A stretch of 51,315 nucleotides of DNA, taken from NCBI GenBank assembly GCA_009692435.1, contig SHZE01000007.1, positions 1 to 51,315 on the forward strand, given 5' to 3'. How positions within the stretch are numbered: the stretch's first letter is position 1; every line of letters begins with the position of its first letter. The position numbers and the translations under genes were made by a program. This stretch comes from Deltaproteobacteria bacterium (GTDB lineage: Bacteria; Desulfobacterota; Binatia; Bin18). The notes under the pieces were generated by a model that saw only the letters and a list, made by a program, of their open reading frames with translations, did no database searches and was not told where the DNA came from. Shown piece by piece: positions 8,875 through 16,986 of this stretch.

Positions 8875-9024
8875 ATAGGAAAAAGCATTATTGCGGAATC
8901 CGCAACTCGAATTTTTAGACCCTGAACTCCGAGCTCGGAGTCCTCATGGAGTCTCCCGCGTTTCCTCCAAGTTGCTCACTGAGTCCTCAGTCCTTTTTTC
9001 ATTTTTGCCTTTTGCCTTTTGCCT
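8875..9024 (-). repeat. spacer and right arm of repeat locus B, no gene
   Basis: No gene. After a spacer with inverted or degenerate short words (for example CCGAGCTCGG at 8929-8938), it contains GAGTCCTCAGTCC (8981-8993), a T-rich run and three TTTTGCC units (9003-9023). These units are the reverse complement of the GGCAAAA units at 8826-8874, so the two arms could pair. The array ends one base before the stop codon of the ligase-like gene (9025-9027). The 8981-9009 segment matches 4991-5028 of locus A with few differences. Confidence 0.75.
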
Positions 9025-10284
9025 TCAAGCCCCCTTTCCTTCCACCGCCCAAACAGACATCTTCGCTAGCAGCCCGGCCACTGTCCACATGACAATCACC
9101 ACTTCCGCATCACCGAAATTGTGTTGCGTCATCCCACCGATGAGAAAACCAACGATGCTCAGCCATGCTCCCAGCGCAAAACTGCGGAGTGGTTCCGCTG
9201 TCGGAGGCAAGAGACAATAGGCTTGCCATCCGGTGCGGAGGAGCACCACGAAGAACGCCAGAAAAGCCGCGAGCCCAATCAGGCCACTATCAACCGCGAT
9301 TTGCAAGAAACTATTGTGCGCGTGGCCGGTATGATCGGCCATGGGATACCGTTGGTAATACGGCTCGCGAAATTCGCGGTAATTGCCATATCCCCAGCCA
9401 AAAAGCGGACGGTCTTTCAACATGTCCCAATTGGCTAACCAAATCTGACTGCGTCCTAAATTTTCCTTGAGATCAAACGTTTTCCAGGCACGCTCTTGTA
9501 CGCCACTGCCAGCACTGAACAGGAGTCCTCCGAGCAAGACGATGCCCCCAGCGACACCGACAAGAGTCTTCCCCCCTCGGATAACGCCCAACAAGAATAG
9601 TATACCCACATACGCAACCCACACCCCACGCGTGAGTGAAAAGAGCAGAGCCAGGATCATCACTGCCCACCCACCAACCAACAGCAGTCGTTGGTGCCAC
9701 GACACAGCAGGAGCAAAAACCCATGCCGTGATGATCGACAACGGAAAGAGTAAATTGTGGGCGTAGGTAATCCCGGACGGGTGAAACCCTTTGGTGCGAA
9801 ATCCTTCTTGACGGCCAAACCAAAATGGGTCCAACGACGCTGGCTTGCCCACCAACTGTTTGGCCAAGTCCAAGCCGGTAAAGTGCTGCACGATGCCATA
9901 ACTGGCAATGAGCACCGCGAAGACCACAAAAAACTGGATGAGTCGCTCCGCTTCGCGCCGATCAGTCACGAGCATGAAAGAGGCGAAAAACGCGCCAACC
10001 AACCAGAGCTTGCGATAACTCAGCAGCGAGTTCCCGATGTCTGGGCTCAGCAACGTTGAAAGCAAGAAAGCACCAAAAAGAAGGAGCAAAGCACGATCCA
10101 GAGGAGTGGTCGGGGCAGTCCTCCGTTGCCAGCACTGCACGATCAGTAAGAGGAGCACCAGCCCCAGCGACGTCTGCTGCAGCGCCACCGGAAAAGATAA
10201 CGTCACAAAAAACAGGGGGAGCAAAAATCGACGGACGATAGTCGCATCCCACGGAGGGGACGCGGTCGGCGTAGCATCCAACAT
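9025..10284 (-). CDS. O-antigen ligase / polymerase-like membrane protein (Wzy_C family)
   Basis: 419 residues with about ten to twelve predicted membrane segments and one large periplasmic loop (about 230-320). The loop contains the family-typical stretch LFGWGYGNYREF and the conserved DHTGHAHNSFLQIAVDSGLIG, as in WaaL/O-antigen ligase and Wzy proteins. These enzymes join undecaprenyl-linked glycans to the lipid A core, or polymerise repeat units, at the periplasmic face. With an ABC-type exporter (Wzm/Wzt) in the same region and no visible Wzx, the ligase role is the better guess. It starts 11 bases after the GT39-like gene ends. The stop codon abuts the TTTTGCC repeats. No substrate can be predicted. 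Confidence 0.85.
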   Translation of the reverse strand: MLDATPTASPPWDATIVRRFLLPLFFVTLSFPVALQQTSLGLVLLLLIVQCWQRRTAPTTPLDRALLLLFGAFLLSTLLSPDIGNSLLSYRKLWLVGAFFASFMLVTDRREAERLIQFFVVFAVLIASYGIVQHFTGLDLAKQLVGKPASLDPFWFGRQEGFRTKGFHPSGITYAHNLLFPLSIITAWVFAPAVSWHQRLLLVGGWAVMILALLFSLTRGVWVAYVGILFLLGVIRGGKTLVGVAGGIVLLGGLLFSAGSGVQERAWKTFDLKENLGRSQIWLANWDMLKDRPLFGWGYGNYREFREPYYQRYPMADHTGHAHNSFLQIAVDSGLIGLAAFLAFFVVLLRTGWQAYCLLPPTAEPLRSFALGAWLSIVGFLIGGMTQHNFGDAEVVIVMWTVAGLLAKMSVWAVEGKGA

Positions 10285-10295
10285 GGACGGAGAAT

Positions 10296-11771
10296 TTACG
10301 GTTCTTTTCGGAGAAAGCCAAGAAGAGTAATGCCAATGTAACGTCTATCAAGTGTCACGAGGTAGTCGGTCATAAGCGAATGTTTTTCGTCCACGCCGGT
10401 ACGATGCTTATCGCAGGCAATAACCCACACTCGCTCCTCATCGGCAAGCTCCACGTGTGATGCCGCCCTCGTTCCTTCCTCCTTATCAGGAACAACCTCC
10501 ACGAAGGCATGCTTATTCAGGTCATTCCGGTGCGCATAGTAATCGAACGGCTGCCGGCAAAAAGAGGGAGAAAACAGGAGCACTGCTTGTGCTAGAGCGT
10601 GGGATCAATATAGGCCGCCACGTCTCGCCATTGCTCCTTGGTCATCTTGCGGTAGTACCCCATGACGTTGACGAATGACACCACCACAACCATCCCTATG
10701 AGCACGCGAGCAATGGATCGTCGAGTACTCAGGATGTCCACCCCTCTTGCGACCACCACGTGAAACGCGAATGCCGCGCTAATGGTTCCCCGTGTCAGAT
10801 AGATAGGTTCTGTCCAAAGAGAGATCACAAACAGTACCAGTATCGGGGTAAACAACCAAAGCAACAAGAGCGATGTCGCATCGTTCCATTTGGATTGTAT
10901 CGTTTGGGCAAACCAGAGAAAAAAAGAGTCTCGAGCCTCGGTCTGCCGCTGATCGAATTGTTCTTTCAGCTTCACAATACCAGCGGTACCTACCAACGAA
11001 AGAAAAAGAACGAAGGCAAATCGAGAGCCTGAATACGCGACAAACGTGTCAGAGGGAAAAGACGGTCGGTTGGTGAAACCAAAAGCCCTCCTGCACCGTG
11101 CTAATTTGGTGCCACAAAACTCTCACCCAGGGAAGGTACACGAGAAAGAGCGCTCCCTGTAGCAGCAACCACCGTCGGACATTGATCGTCTTCGCTAGAG
11201 ACGACCGGGCCGAGAGAAAATAGTAGAAATTCTGGCTGATGACCACAAAAAGGGCATACGCATGGGTATACATCAAGAGCGACGTGAACAGCGTGTATCG
11301 AGTGGCAGCGAAGCGCCCGTGTCGTCGCAACATCTGAAGCAATGAGACAAACGACAGCACGGTCAACAATCCCATCAGGCTGTAGCCTTTGGCTTCTTGC
11401 GAGTATTTGATCTGAAACTCTGAGAGAGCAAGTCCCAGGGCGCTCAATAAACCGACGTGATGATTGAAGAGGAGAGTTCCTATCCTGTACATCGGCCAGA
11501 TGGAGAGGCTCCCGAACACGAGGGAAAGGAACCGCACCGCAAACTCAGAACTTCCCCAGAGTACCATCCAATAGTGCAAGAGAAAGTAATAGAGTGGCGG
11601 GTGAACATCAGCCGCGCGATTGGCAATGATTTGCTGGAGTTCAAGACGGGCAACGTTCACTGAAGAGATCTCATCTCTCCAGAGGCTCTCCGCGTCCAAC
11701 CCATACAGTCTGAGTAAACAACCGGCGAGCACAATGACGATAAGAGCCCAGGAGATGCGGGACGAGGCCAT
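10296..11771 (-). CDS. GT39-like dolichyl-phosphate-mannose type membrane glycosyltransferase, interrupted by two frameshifts
   Basis: A GT-C type membrane enzyme that would transfer a sugar from a polyprenyl phosphate donor. The N-terminal part (to about 11050) carries the catalytic-loop signature LDAESLWRDEISSV and the later VHPPLYYFLLHYW, typical of the GT39/ArnT-like group. It then runs into a stop. A second piece continues in another frame as FPSDTFVAYSGSRFAF (about 11060 down to 10592). A third returns to the first frame with AQAVLLFSPSFCRQPFDYYA (to 10296). The breaks coincide with a T4 run on the coding strand (11057-11060 in window coordinates) and a C3 run (10601-10603), and they cancel. 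The restored length is about 491 residues, normal for the family. ATG 11771 overlaps the upstream stop by one base (TGATG). Sequencing error is as likely as real inactivation. Confidence 0.75.
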
Positions 11772-13264
11772 CACAGGCCCCGCCGGGTCAGCATCACCTT
11801 CACCGTCTCCGCCATGATGCGGATATCGAGCCAGAGCGAGTAATTGTAGATATACGCGAGATCGTATTTCAGTTTATACTCCGGTGAGGTGTGATACTCG
11901 CCGCTCACCTGCGCCAAGCCGGTCAGCCCCGGCTTCACTTGGAGTCGCTCCGCGTAGCCAGGAATACGTAAAAATTTGCTCACGAACGCGGGCCGCTCTG
12001 GTCGTGGCCCCACCAGGCTCATGGTGCCATTGAGCACATTGAACAACTGCGGGATCTCGTCAATCCATGTCGCCCGCAATATCCGCCCGACACGCGTGAT
12101 GCGCCCATCCTCAGGACCAGCCGCCAGCACTGGTCCTGTCTCAGCCTCGGCATCCTCCACCATCGTACGCAGCTTGTACATGATGAATTCTTTCCCGTCC
12201 CTGCCCACACGTCGCTGACGATACAGCACCGGTCCAGGCGAGGTGGTCTTCACGAAAAGCGCGGCAATGCCAATGACCGGGGCACCGCACAGGAGGAGGA
12301 TTGCCGCCAGACCGATATCCACAATCTCCTTCATCAGAAATGCCAAGTCTTCCTGGGGATCCTTTAAGACCTCAACCAGCGGGACATCATGCAAGCGCAA
12401 CGGGGTCACACGCCCCACGAGGATGTCATACACCGACGGCACCACGAGGACTCGTGGCCGTCCTCCGCCTCCTTCTTGCCATCCATGCGATTCCCGCACG
12501 ATCCAGTCGATAAACGCATCCTTCCAGGTGGGTTGTGACAGAAAGATCACTTCATCAATCTCGTGCGCGCGCATGATCCGCGGCAATTCCTCCACGCTGC
12601 CGAGCCACGGCACGCGCGGGGGCTCGGTGTCAGGTTTTTTTCCATCGACACTCACCATCCCCACAAGGGTCAATCCCGGCAGATGCAGCATATCCGGCAA
12701 TCCAGCCAGGAACGTCTCAAGGCTCTCCCCCATACCAATAAGAACCACACGCAACGCCCGCACCCGCGCGAGCCAACGCACCACCCAGGCCCGCAGTCCA
12801 GTGACCATCAGCGTATTGAGCACCCACAACAGGATCAGCACCGAACGTGGGAAGGACAGATCGCCACGGAAAAAGTACCACGCGGAGATCGCTAACATCT
12901 GCACGCCGAGTGCCGCGGCCACATTGCTCATCAACCGCGTCCGATGCACAAGCCCGTGGAGGTCGTAGAAGCCAAAAAAATACAGAAGAATGATCTGCGT
13001 GGCGGTGAGCAGAAAGAGCGGATGATGCACTTCCGCGAGACGGATCGACGGCAGCAAATCAGCCGTGAAGGGAAAGGCGATATAAATACGCAGGGCAAAG
13101 GCAACCCCATAGGTCGCGAGGACCCCTAGCATATCGGCCAACATCAGAACCAACAGCGTTGTCTGATACCGCAACGTCCGCCGCCGTACCCCCGTTCCTT
13201 GCATCGCGAGTTCTACCATCGAAGTCTCAATCGAACCACGCGAAGGTCGCACAGTGTCGACCAC
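11771..13264 (-). CDS. polyprenyl glycosylphosphotransferase (undecaprenyl-phosphate sugar-1-phosphate transferase)
   Basis: 497 residues. Priming enzyme of surface polysaccharide synthesis: it moves a sugar-1-phosphate from a UDP-sugar to undecaprenyl phosphate at the cytoplasmic membrane. Layout: four or five N-terminal membrane helices (about 30-165), a Rossmann-like CoA_binding_3 domain starting VVLIGMGESLE, a further membrane helix (IGLAAILLLCGAPVIGIAAL) and the Bac_transf catalytic domain. Diagnostic motifs are TSPGPVLYRQRRVGRDG, YKLRTM, DEIPQLFNVLNG, SLVGPRPERP and KPGLTGLAQVSG. The full WcaJ/WbaP-like length includes the non-catalytic N-terminal half. The GTG start at 13264 is supported by GGGGGG three bases upstream. 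Translationally coupled to the GT39-like gene. The sugar specificity is not readable. Confidence 0.93.
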   Translation of the reverse strand: MVDTVRPSRGSIETSMVELAMQGTGVRRRTLRYQTTLLVLMLADMLGVLATYGVAFALRIYIAFPFTADLLPSIRLAEVHHPLFLLTATQIILLYFFGFYDLHGLVHRTRLMSNVAAALGVQMLAISAWYFFRGDLSFPRSVLILLWVLNTLMVTGLRAWVVRWLARVRALRVVLIGMGESLETFLAGLPDMLHLPGLTLVGMVSVDGKKPDTEPPRVPWLGSVEELPRIMRAHEIDEVIFLSQPTWKDAFIDWIVRESHGWQEGGGGRPRVLVVPSVYDILVGRVTPLRLHDVPLVEVLKDPQEDLAFLMKEIVDIGLAAILLLCGAPVIGIAALFVKTTSPGPVLYRQRRVGRDGKEFIMYKLRTMVEDAEAETGPVLAAGPEDGRITRVGRILRATWIDEIPQLFNVLNGTMSLVGPRPERPAFVSKFLRIPGYAERLQVKPGLTGLAQVSGEYHTSPEYKLKYDLAYIYNYSLWLDIRIMAETVKVMLTRRGL

Positions 13265-13325
13265 AATCCCCCCAAGCTCCCCGTGTCAAAGAGGGCTTGG
13301 AGGGATTTTTCACGTGAAGTGATGG

Positions 13326-14168
13326 TTATTCTCCCCCCAACCGCGCGTAGAGCTTGCGCCGGGAAAACAGGTATCCATGTTTCCAGAAAAAATAGCTCAG
13401 CCCCAGAAAGTGTCGCCAGCTTAACGCGGAAAAGAAAGAGCGCGCGATGCGCCGTTCCTTGTGAATAACAACGGCATCCGGGTTGTACACGACTTGCCAC
13501 CCGGCCCGTCGTAAACGGAGGCTGAGGTCAACATCTTCCGGTCCGTAAAAAATACGTTCATCCAATAGTCCCACCGTCGCTAGCGCGGTGCGACGAATCA
13601 CCTGGCATGCACCAATCATGTAGTCCACTTCACGGATCGTTTTGTGATCCCAGTCCGCCAATTCCGCCTCACGACGCATACGCTGGGCAAAAGCGAATGG
13701 AAACTGCCGAGCGATCTTCTCTCCTAACGTCGGGAACAATCGGCACGTCAACTGGAGCTGCCCATCTCCATCAACCAACCGTGGGCCACACACTCCCACC
13801 TCGGGATGGGCATCCATGTACGCTAACAAGCGATCAAACGTTTCCGGCGGCACGACCGTATCATCGTCAAGCAAAACGACATATTCCCCTTGGGTGAGGC
13901 GCATCCCTTGATTGCGTCCTGGCGCAACTCCACGATTGCCGCGGTTGACGACAAGTTGCATACACGGAAAAGCGAAGCGCAGCGATGCCGACGTTTCTCC
14001 GCGTGATCCGTTATCAACCACAATGACCTCATACGGATAGCGCGTCACGGCGTGGGGAAGTGACGTCAAGCATCCCTGAAGCAACTCAGTTGAGTTCCAG
14101 GTCAAGATGACAATTGAAGCTTTTATCGGGGCGTTTTCCACTGTTTGCTCGATCCCACCACGCGCCAC
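13326..14168 (-). CDS. GT2 family glycosyltransferase
   Basis: 280 residues, GT-A fold. The N-terminal nucleotide-binding strand is ASIVILTWNSTELLQGCL, with VVDNGS after it, then the metal-binding LLDDDTVVPP and the acceptor-region motif IFYGPEDVDLSLRLRRAGW, as in rhamnosyltransferase-like GT2 enzymes. A short C-terminal tail with a hydrophobic amphipathic stretch (FFSALSWRHFLGLSYFFW) probably associates with the membrane. A GTG start at 14168 overlaps the upstream glycosyltransferase gene by 46 bases. The overlap and shared strand put it in the same transcript. It would add one sugar to the lipid-linked glycan. Donor and acceptor are unknown. Confidence 0.88.
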   Translation of the reverse strand: MARGGIEQTVENAPIKASIVILTWNSTELLQGCLTSLPHAVTRYPYEVIVVDNGSRGETSASLRFAFPCMQLVVNRGNRGVAPGRNQGMRLTQGEYVVLLDDDTVVPPETFDRLLAYMDAHPEVGVCGPRLVDGDGQLQLTCRLFPTLGEKIARQFPFAFAQRMRREAELADWDHKTIREVDYMIGACQVIRRTALATVGLLDERIFYGPEDVDLSLRLRRAGWQVVYNPDAVVIHKERRIARSFFSALSWRHFLGLSYFFWKHGYLFSRRKLYARLGGE

Positions 14169-15094
14169 AACTCTTGACTATGCCCTTCCCGAAATCTCCA
14201 CCACGCGCGCCATCGCGTATACATCCGCATGGCCAACAGCAGGCCCACGAGAGGGACATCACCACACCGCAAGGAACGAACAAAATCCCGCCACGGATAT
14301 TTTGCGGCAGGCCCGTGTACGAACAGTTGTGGATAGGAGAGGTGGAGTTGTCGCTTTCCGGCTTCCGTGCGGGTGCGCTCAGCTATCCAATCGTGCCAAG
14401 TCGCTGGTGGTAAGAAGAACACCTGGGCGCGCGGTTCTTGCTGAATCCATTGGTGGCCCACCACTAACGTGAGCCAGGCATCCTCAAATAACAATCCTTC
14501 AGGCATCTGCCCCACCAGCGCATCGCGGTGGATAATGTACAACCCACCCGTGACATTGTGAAAGTAGAAGCGATACGGCAGTGCCGCGGCTCGTCGTGGC
14601 CAGGAATCAGTGGCGGTCACAACCGGGACTTGTTGACTCGCCACCAAGCGCACCGTGGGGCTCGCTTGCAGTGCCGCGTACAATGCGCTCACGGCCTCGG
14701 CATTGACCCGCACATCGGCATCGCAAAAGACAATCGCCTCGCTTGCGGACCACTGGCGGATCATATTCCAGGCAATGGCTTTCCCCATCCGCCGACTGAG
14801 CAGCACGGTCAACACCAGCGGTTCGTCATCCTCTCTTGGCCGTATGGCGGGCTGGTCATATTGCCGAAAGGCAATCGCCAACCGCGTACTGAGTTGCCGC
14901 GCGGCCACGAGCGGAGGACACGGGATCTCCTCTGTCCAGCCGTTGATACAGAGCACAAGCTCAGTGCGGAGGTCGCGGGGAAGCGTCGAAGCGCGACACG
15001 CATCAACGAGCGTGACAAGGGTTCCTTCCAAGTCCGGTTCATCGACACGGCAAGGAATGCCGACGGTTAAGCGCGAATCCGTATGCTTTGCCAT
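14123..15094 (-). CDS. GT2 family glycosyltransferase
   Basis: 323 residues. The beginning SRLTVGIPCRVDEPDLEGTL and the metal-binding FCDADVRVNAEAVSAL indicate a GT2 GT-A fold. HNVTGGLYIIHRDAL and LFEDAWLTLVVGHQW occupy the acceptor and catalytic-base region (ED). It is more diverged from textbook GT2 enzymes than its neighbours, and the region between donor and acceptor motifs resembles polysaccharide synthases of the GlcNAc-transferase type without their membrane helices. The ATG at 15094 follows GGGGATGAG and the upstream stop by a single base. Cytoplasmic. Specificity unknown. Confidence 0.8.
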   Translation of the reverse strand: MAKHTDSRLTVGIPCRVDEPDLEGTLVTLVDACRASTLPRDLRTELVLCINGWTEEIPCPPLVAARQLSTRLAIAFRQYDQPAIRPREDDEPLVLTVLLSRRMGKAIAWNMIRQWSASEAIVFCDADVRVNAEAVSALYAALQASPTVRLVASQQVPVVTATDSWPRRAAALPYRFYFHNVTGGLYIIHRDALVGQMPEGLLFEDAWLTLVVGHQWIQQEPRAQVFFLPPATWHDWIAERTRTEAGKRQLHLSYPQLFVHGPAAKYPWRDFVRSLRCGDVPLVGLLLAMRMYTRWRAWWRFREGHSQELWRVVGSSKQWKTPR

Positions 15095-15095
15095 C

Positions 15096-16016
15096 TCATC
15101 CCCATCCCCAACAGACCGCGGTCATGTGCCAATACCGACGCGCTTCCGCCAGACACTGCGTTCCTCGCGTCCAGGACTGCATCCATGCTACCATGCTTTT
15201 ACACAAAAAGAAACTCCCGCCCAGAAACCGAAACCCCAGAGCTGAAACGTGCCCATGATGTTTGCGGAGAAAGAGGACTTCCGAGCGTACAATCTCACTC
15301 TCTCGGCGTTCCGCCCACTTACGCGCGCCACTGCGATTGCCCAGATGCGTCACTGTCACCTCCGGACAAAAGAGCACAGGGTATCCCCGTCGCCGCAAAC
15401 GGTAGCACAGGTCCATATCTTCGGCATAGAGAAAGTAGTCCTCATCAAACCCACCAATCAACGCCACCACCTCACGCCGTCCCACCATAAACGCACCCAT
15501 CACCCAGTCAACTTCAGTCTGCTTCGGCACTGTCCAGAGCACGCCTCTCCCGTCCGCTTCTGGCCCTGGCCCTTTCCCGTGGGCAGGGCGCAGATTACCG
15601 CCAAGCAAGGATCGCAGAGAAAGAAATTGCCCACACGAAGGCTGGAGGTTGCCATCACCATCCCGTAAGCCCACACCGACAACACCAACTGCCGGATGGC
15701 GTTCAACAATGCGCACCGCCGCATCAAGCGCCCCCTCTGGCACGGCGGTATCGGGATTCAAGAAGAGGAGAAAGTCACCTCGCGCCTGTTGTAATCCGAG
15801 ATTGGCCGCACGGCCAAAGCCCAAGTTCGTTCCGGTCTGTATCACCCGCACCCGTGGAAAGCGCCCGCAAAGGGCTGGCACCGTGCCATCCCGCGAATCA
15901 TTATCAATGACGAGAATCTCTTGCCCGCCACTGTACGGATGCTGGATCAGGCTGTCCACGCAACCCAACAGTTCTTCTTTACAGTTCCAACTGACAATCA
16001 CAATGGAAAGGAGCAT
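15096..16016 (-). CDS. GT2 family glycosyltransferase (rhamnosyltransferase-like)
   Basis: 306 residues with LSIVIVSWNCKEELLGCVDSL, VIDNDSRDGT, TNLGFGRAANLGLQQARGD, FLNPDTAVPEGALD and the acceptor-side GGFDEDYFLYAEDMDLCYRLRRRGY. That is the complete motif series of WbbL/rhamnosyltransferase-type GT2 proteins. Its stop is one base from the next start, so the two are co-translated. No good ribosome binding site precedes ATG 16016. Coupling to the upstream gene, whose stop is 24 bases away, may supply ribosomes. A role in chain assembly is inferred from context. Confidence 0.9.
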   Translation of the reverse strand: MLLSIVIVSWNCKEELLGCVDSLIQHPYSGGQEILVIDNDSRDGTVPALCGRFPRVRVIQTGTNLGFGRAANLGLQQARGDFLLFLNPDTAVPEGALDAAVRIVERHPAVGVVGVGLRDGDGNLQPSCGQFLSLRSLLGGNLRPAHGKGPGPEADGRGVLWTVPKQTEVDWVMGAFMVGRREVVALIGGFDEDYFLYAEDMDLCYRLRRRGYPVLFCPEVTVTHLGNRSGARKWAERRESEIVRSEVLFLRKHHGHVSALGFRFLGGSFFLCKSMVAWMQSWTRGTQCLAEARRYWHMTAVCWGWG

Positions 16017-16040
16017 GGGGAAAGCGCGTGTGGTCGAGTG

Positions 16041-16952
16041 TTATGAATTGGGCGTTGTTGGTTGGACATTGTTCAGTGGTGGATAGCGCAACCGGCCATC
16101 ACGTTTCCCTTTGGTATAGGAATATATGCGATTGGCCTCGTACAGGGGATAGTACAGCAGCGCGGCAAAATACCGGCGGCGGAACAACCACCGCGCGTCA
16201 GCGATCAACCGCTTGAGCACGTGCCACTTGAATCGCGACAGCGGCCCTTGCGTCGCCGTTGGTAAGGCCCACGGGTCGGCAATCCCACGCTGCGCAAGGT
16301 AGGGCAGCAACAAGCCTTCAATATACGCACGGCGTCGCCAGTAGCATAGCGATGGCGGGTGACTGTGAAAGACGCTCGCGGTCGCGACATACCGCACGGT
16401 GTACGATGACGGGAGGCTTTGGGCCCAGAGAAAATCTTCTCCTCCGTTCACAACCTCATCAAAAGGATATTGGGTAACGAGCTGGCGGCGAATCGCGCTA
16501 TTCGCGTTGGAGAAATGCGCGAGCACGGCACTGTCCGCCGTCGGACCAAACGTGCGCTCCAACTCGATCTCCTCAAAAGGATTCACACCAGGCATCGGCT
16601 CCTGACGGCCATACGTCGCGGCCACCTGTGGGTCGCTCATGAGCGGAGCCGTCAATGATCGTAACCACGTTCGCTCGCGCGGCACACAATGCGCGGACAA
16701 AAACACGACAATGTCACCAACCGTCAACGACGCGCCCTGATTCAGCGCCCACCCAAAGGTGAATTGTTCCGGCGGCATGATCGCTAACCGGACGGGAAAG
16801 CCCCGCACAATGTCGAGCGTCTGGTCTTGTGACCCAGAATCAAGGACAAGCACTTCATACGGATCGTCAAACTCTTGTTCCAAGACCCGGGCAAGCACCG
16901 CTCCGATGAAGCGCTCTTCGTTTTTACTGCGAATGACGATGGAGACTTTCAT
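16041..16952 (-). CDS. GT2 family glycosyltransferase
   Basis: 303 residues from ATG 16952, chosen because AAGGTG lies six bases before it and the conserved strand MKVSIVIRSKNEERFIGAVL begins there. An upstream in-frame ATG at 17009 would overlap the previous gene and add 19 unconserved residues. Motifs: VLDSGSQDQTLDI, the usual DXD position replaced by FLSAHCVP, then NANSAIRRQL and VNGGEDFLWAQ. The same SAHCVP-type site and GWALNQGA pattern occur in a known GT2 subgroup, so the missing aspartates need not mean loss of function. The GT2 half of the 26619-28907 protein is similar (FLTQDATP, FANSSSVIRR). Confidence 0.87.
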   Translation of the reverse strand: MKVSIVIRSKNEERFIGAVLARVLEQEFDDPYEVLVLDSGSQDQTLDIVRGFPVRLAIMPPEQFTFGWALNQGASLTVGDIVVFLSAHCVPRERTWLRSLTAPLMSDPQVAATYGRQEPMPGVNPFEEIELERTFGPTADSAVLAHFSNANSAIRRQLVTQYPFDEVVNGGEDFLWAQSLPSSYTVRYVATASVFHSHPPSLCYWRRRAYIEGLLLPYLAQRGIADPWALPTATQGPLSRFKWHVLKRLIADARWLFRRRYFAALLYYPLYEANRIYSYTKGKRDGRLRYPPLNNVQPTTPNS

Positions 16953-16986
16953 CGGGTGCACCTTATCGTAAGACGCCGCGCGTGTC

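Noticed and set aside
8465..8888. Long open frames on both strands through the heptamer array (AFCLLP- and KDKRQKT-type products)
   Set aside because: They arise because 7-bp units without stops keep every frame open. No ribosome binding site, conserved domain or sensible start supports a gene.
13309..13318. TTCACGTGAA palindrome as an operator
   Set aside because: It is a 10-bp palindrome between co-directional glycosyltransferase genes with no promoter elements next to it. Such a short match is expected by chance in a window of this size.
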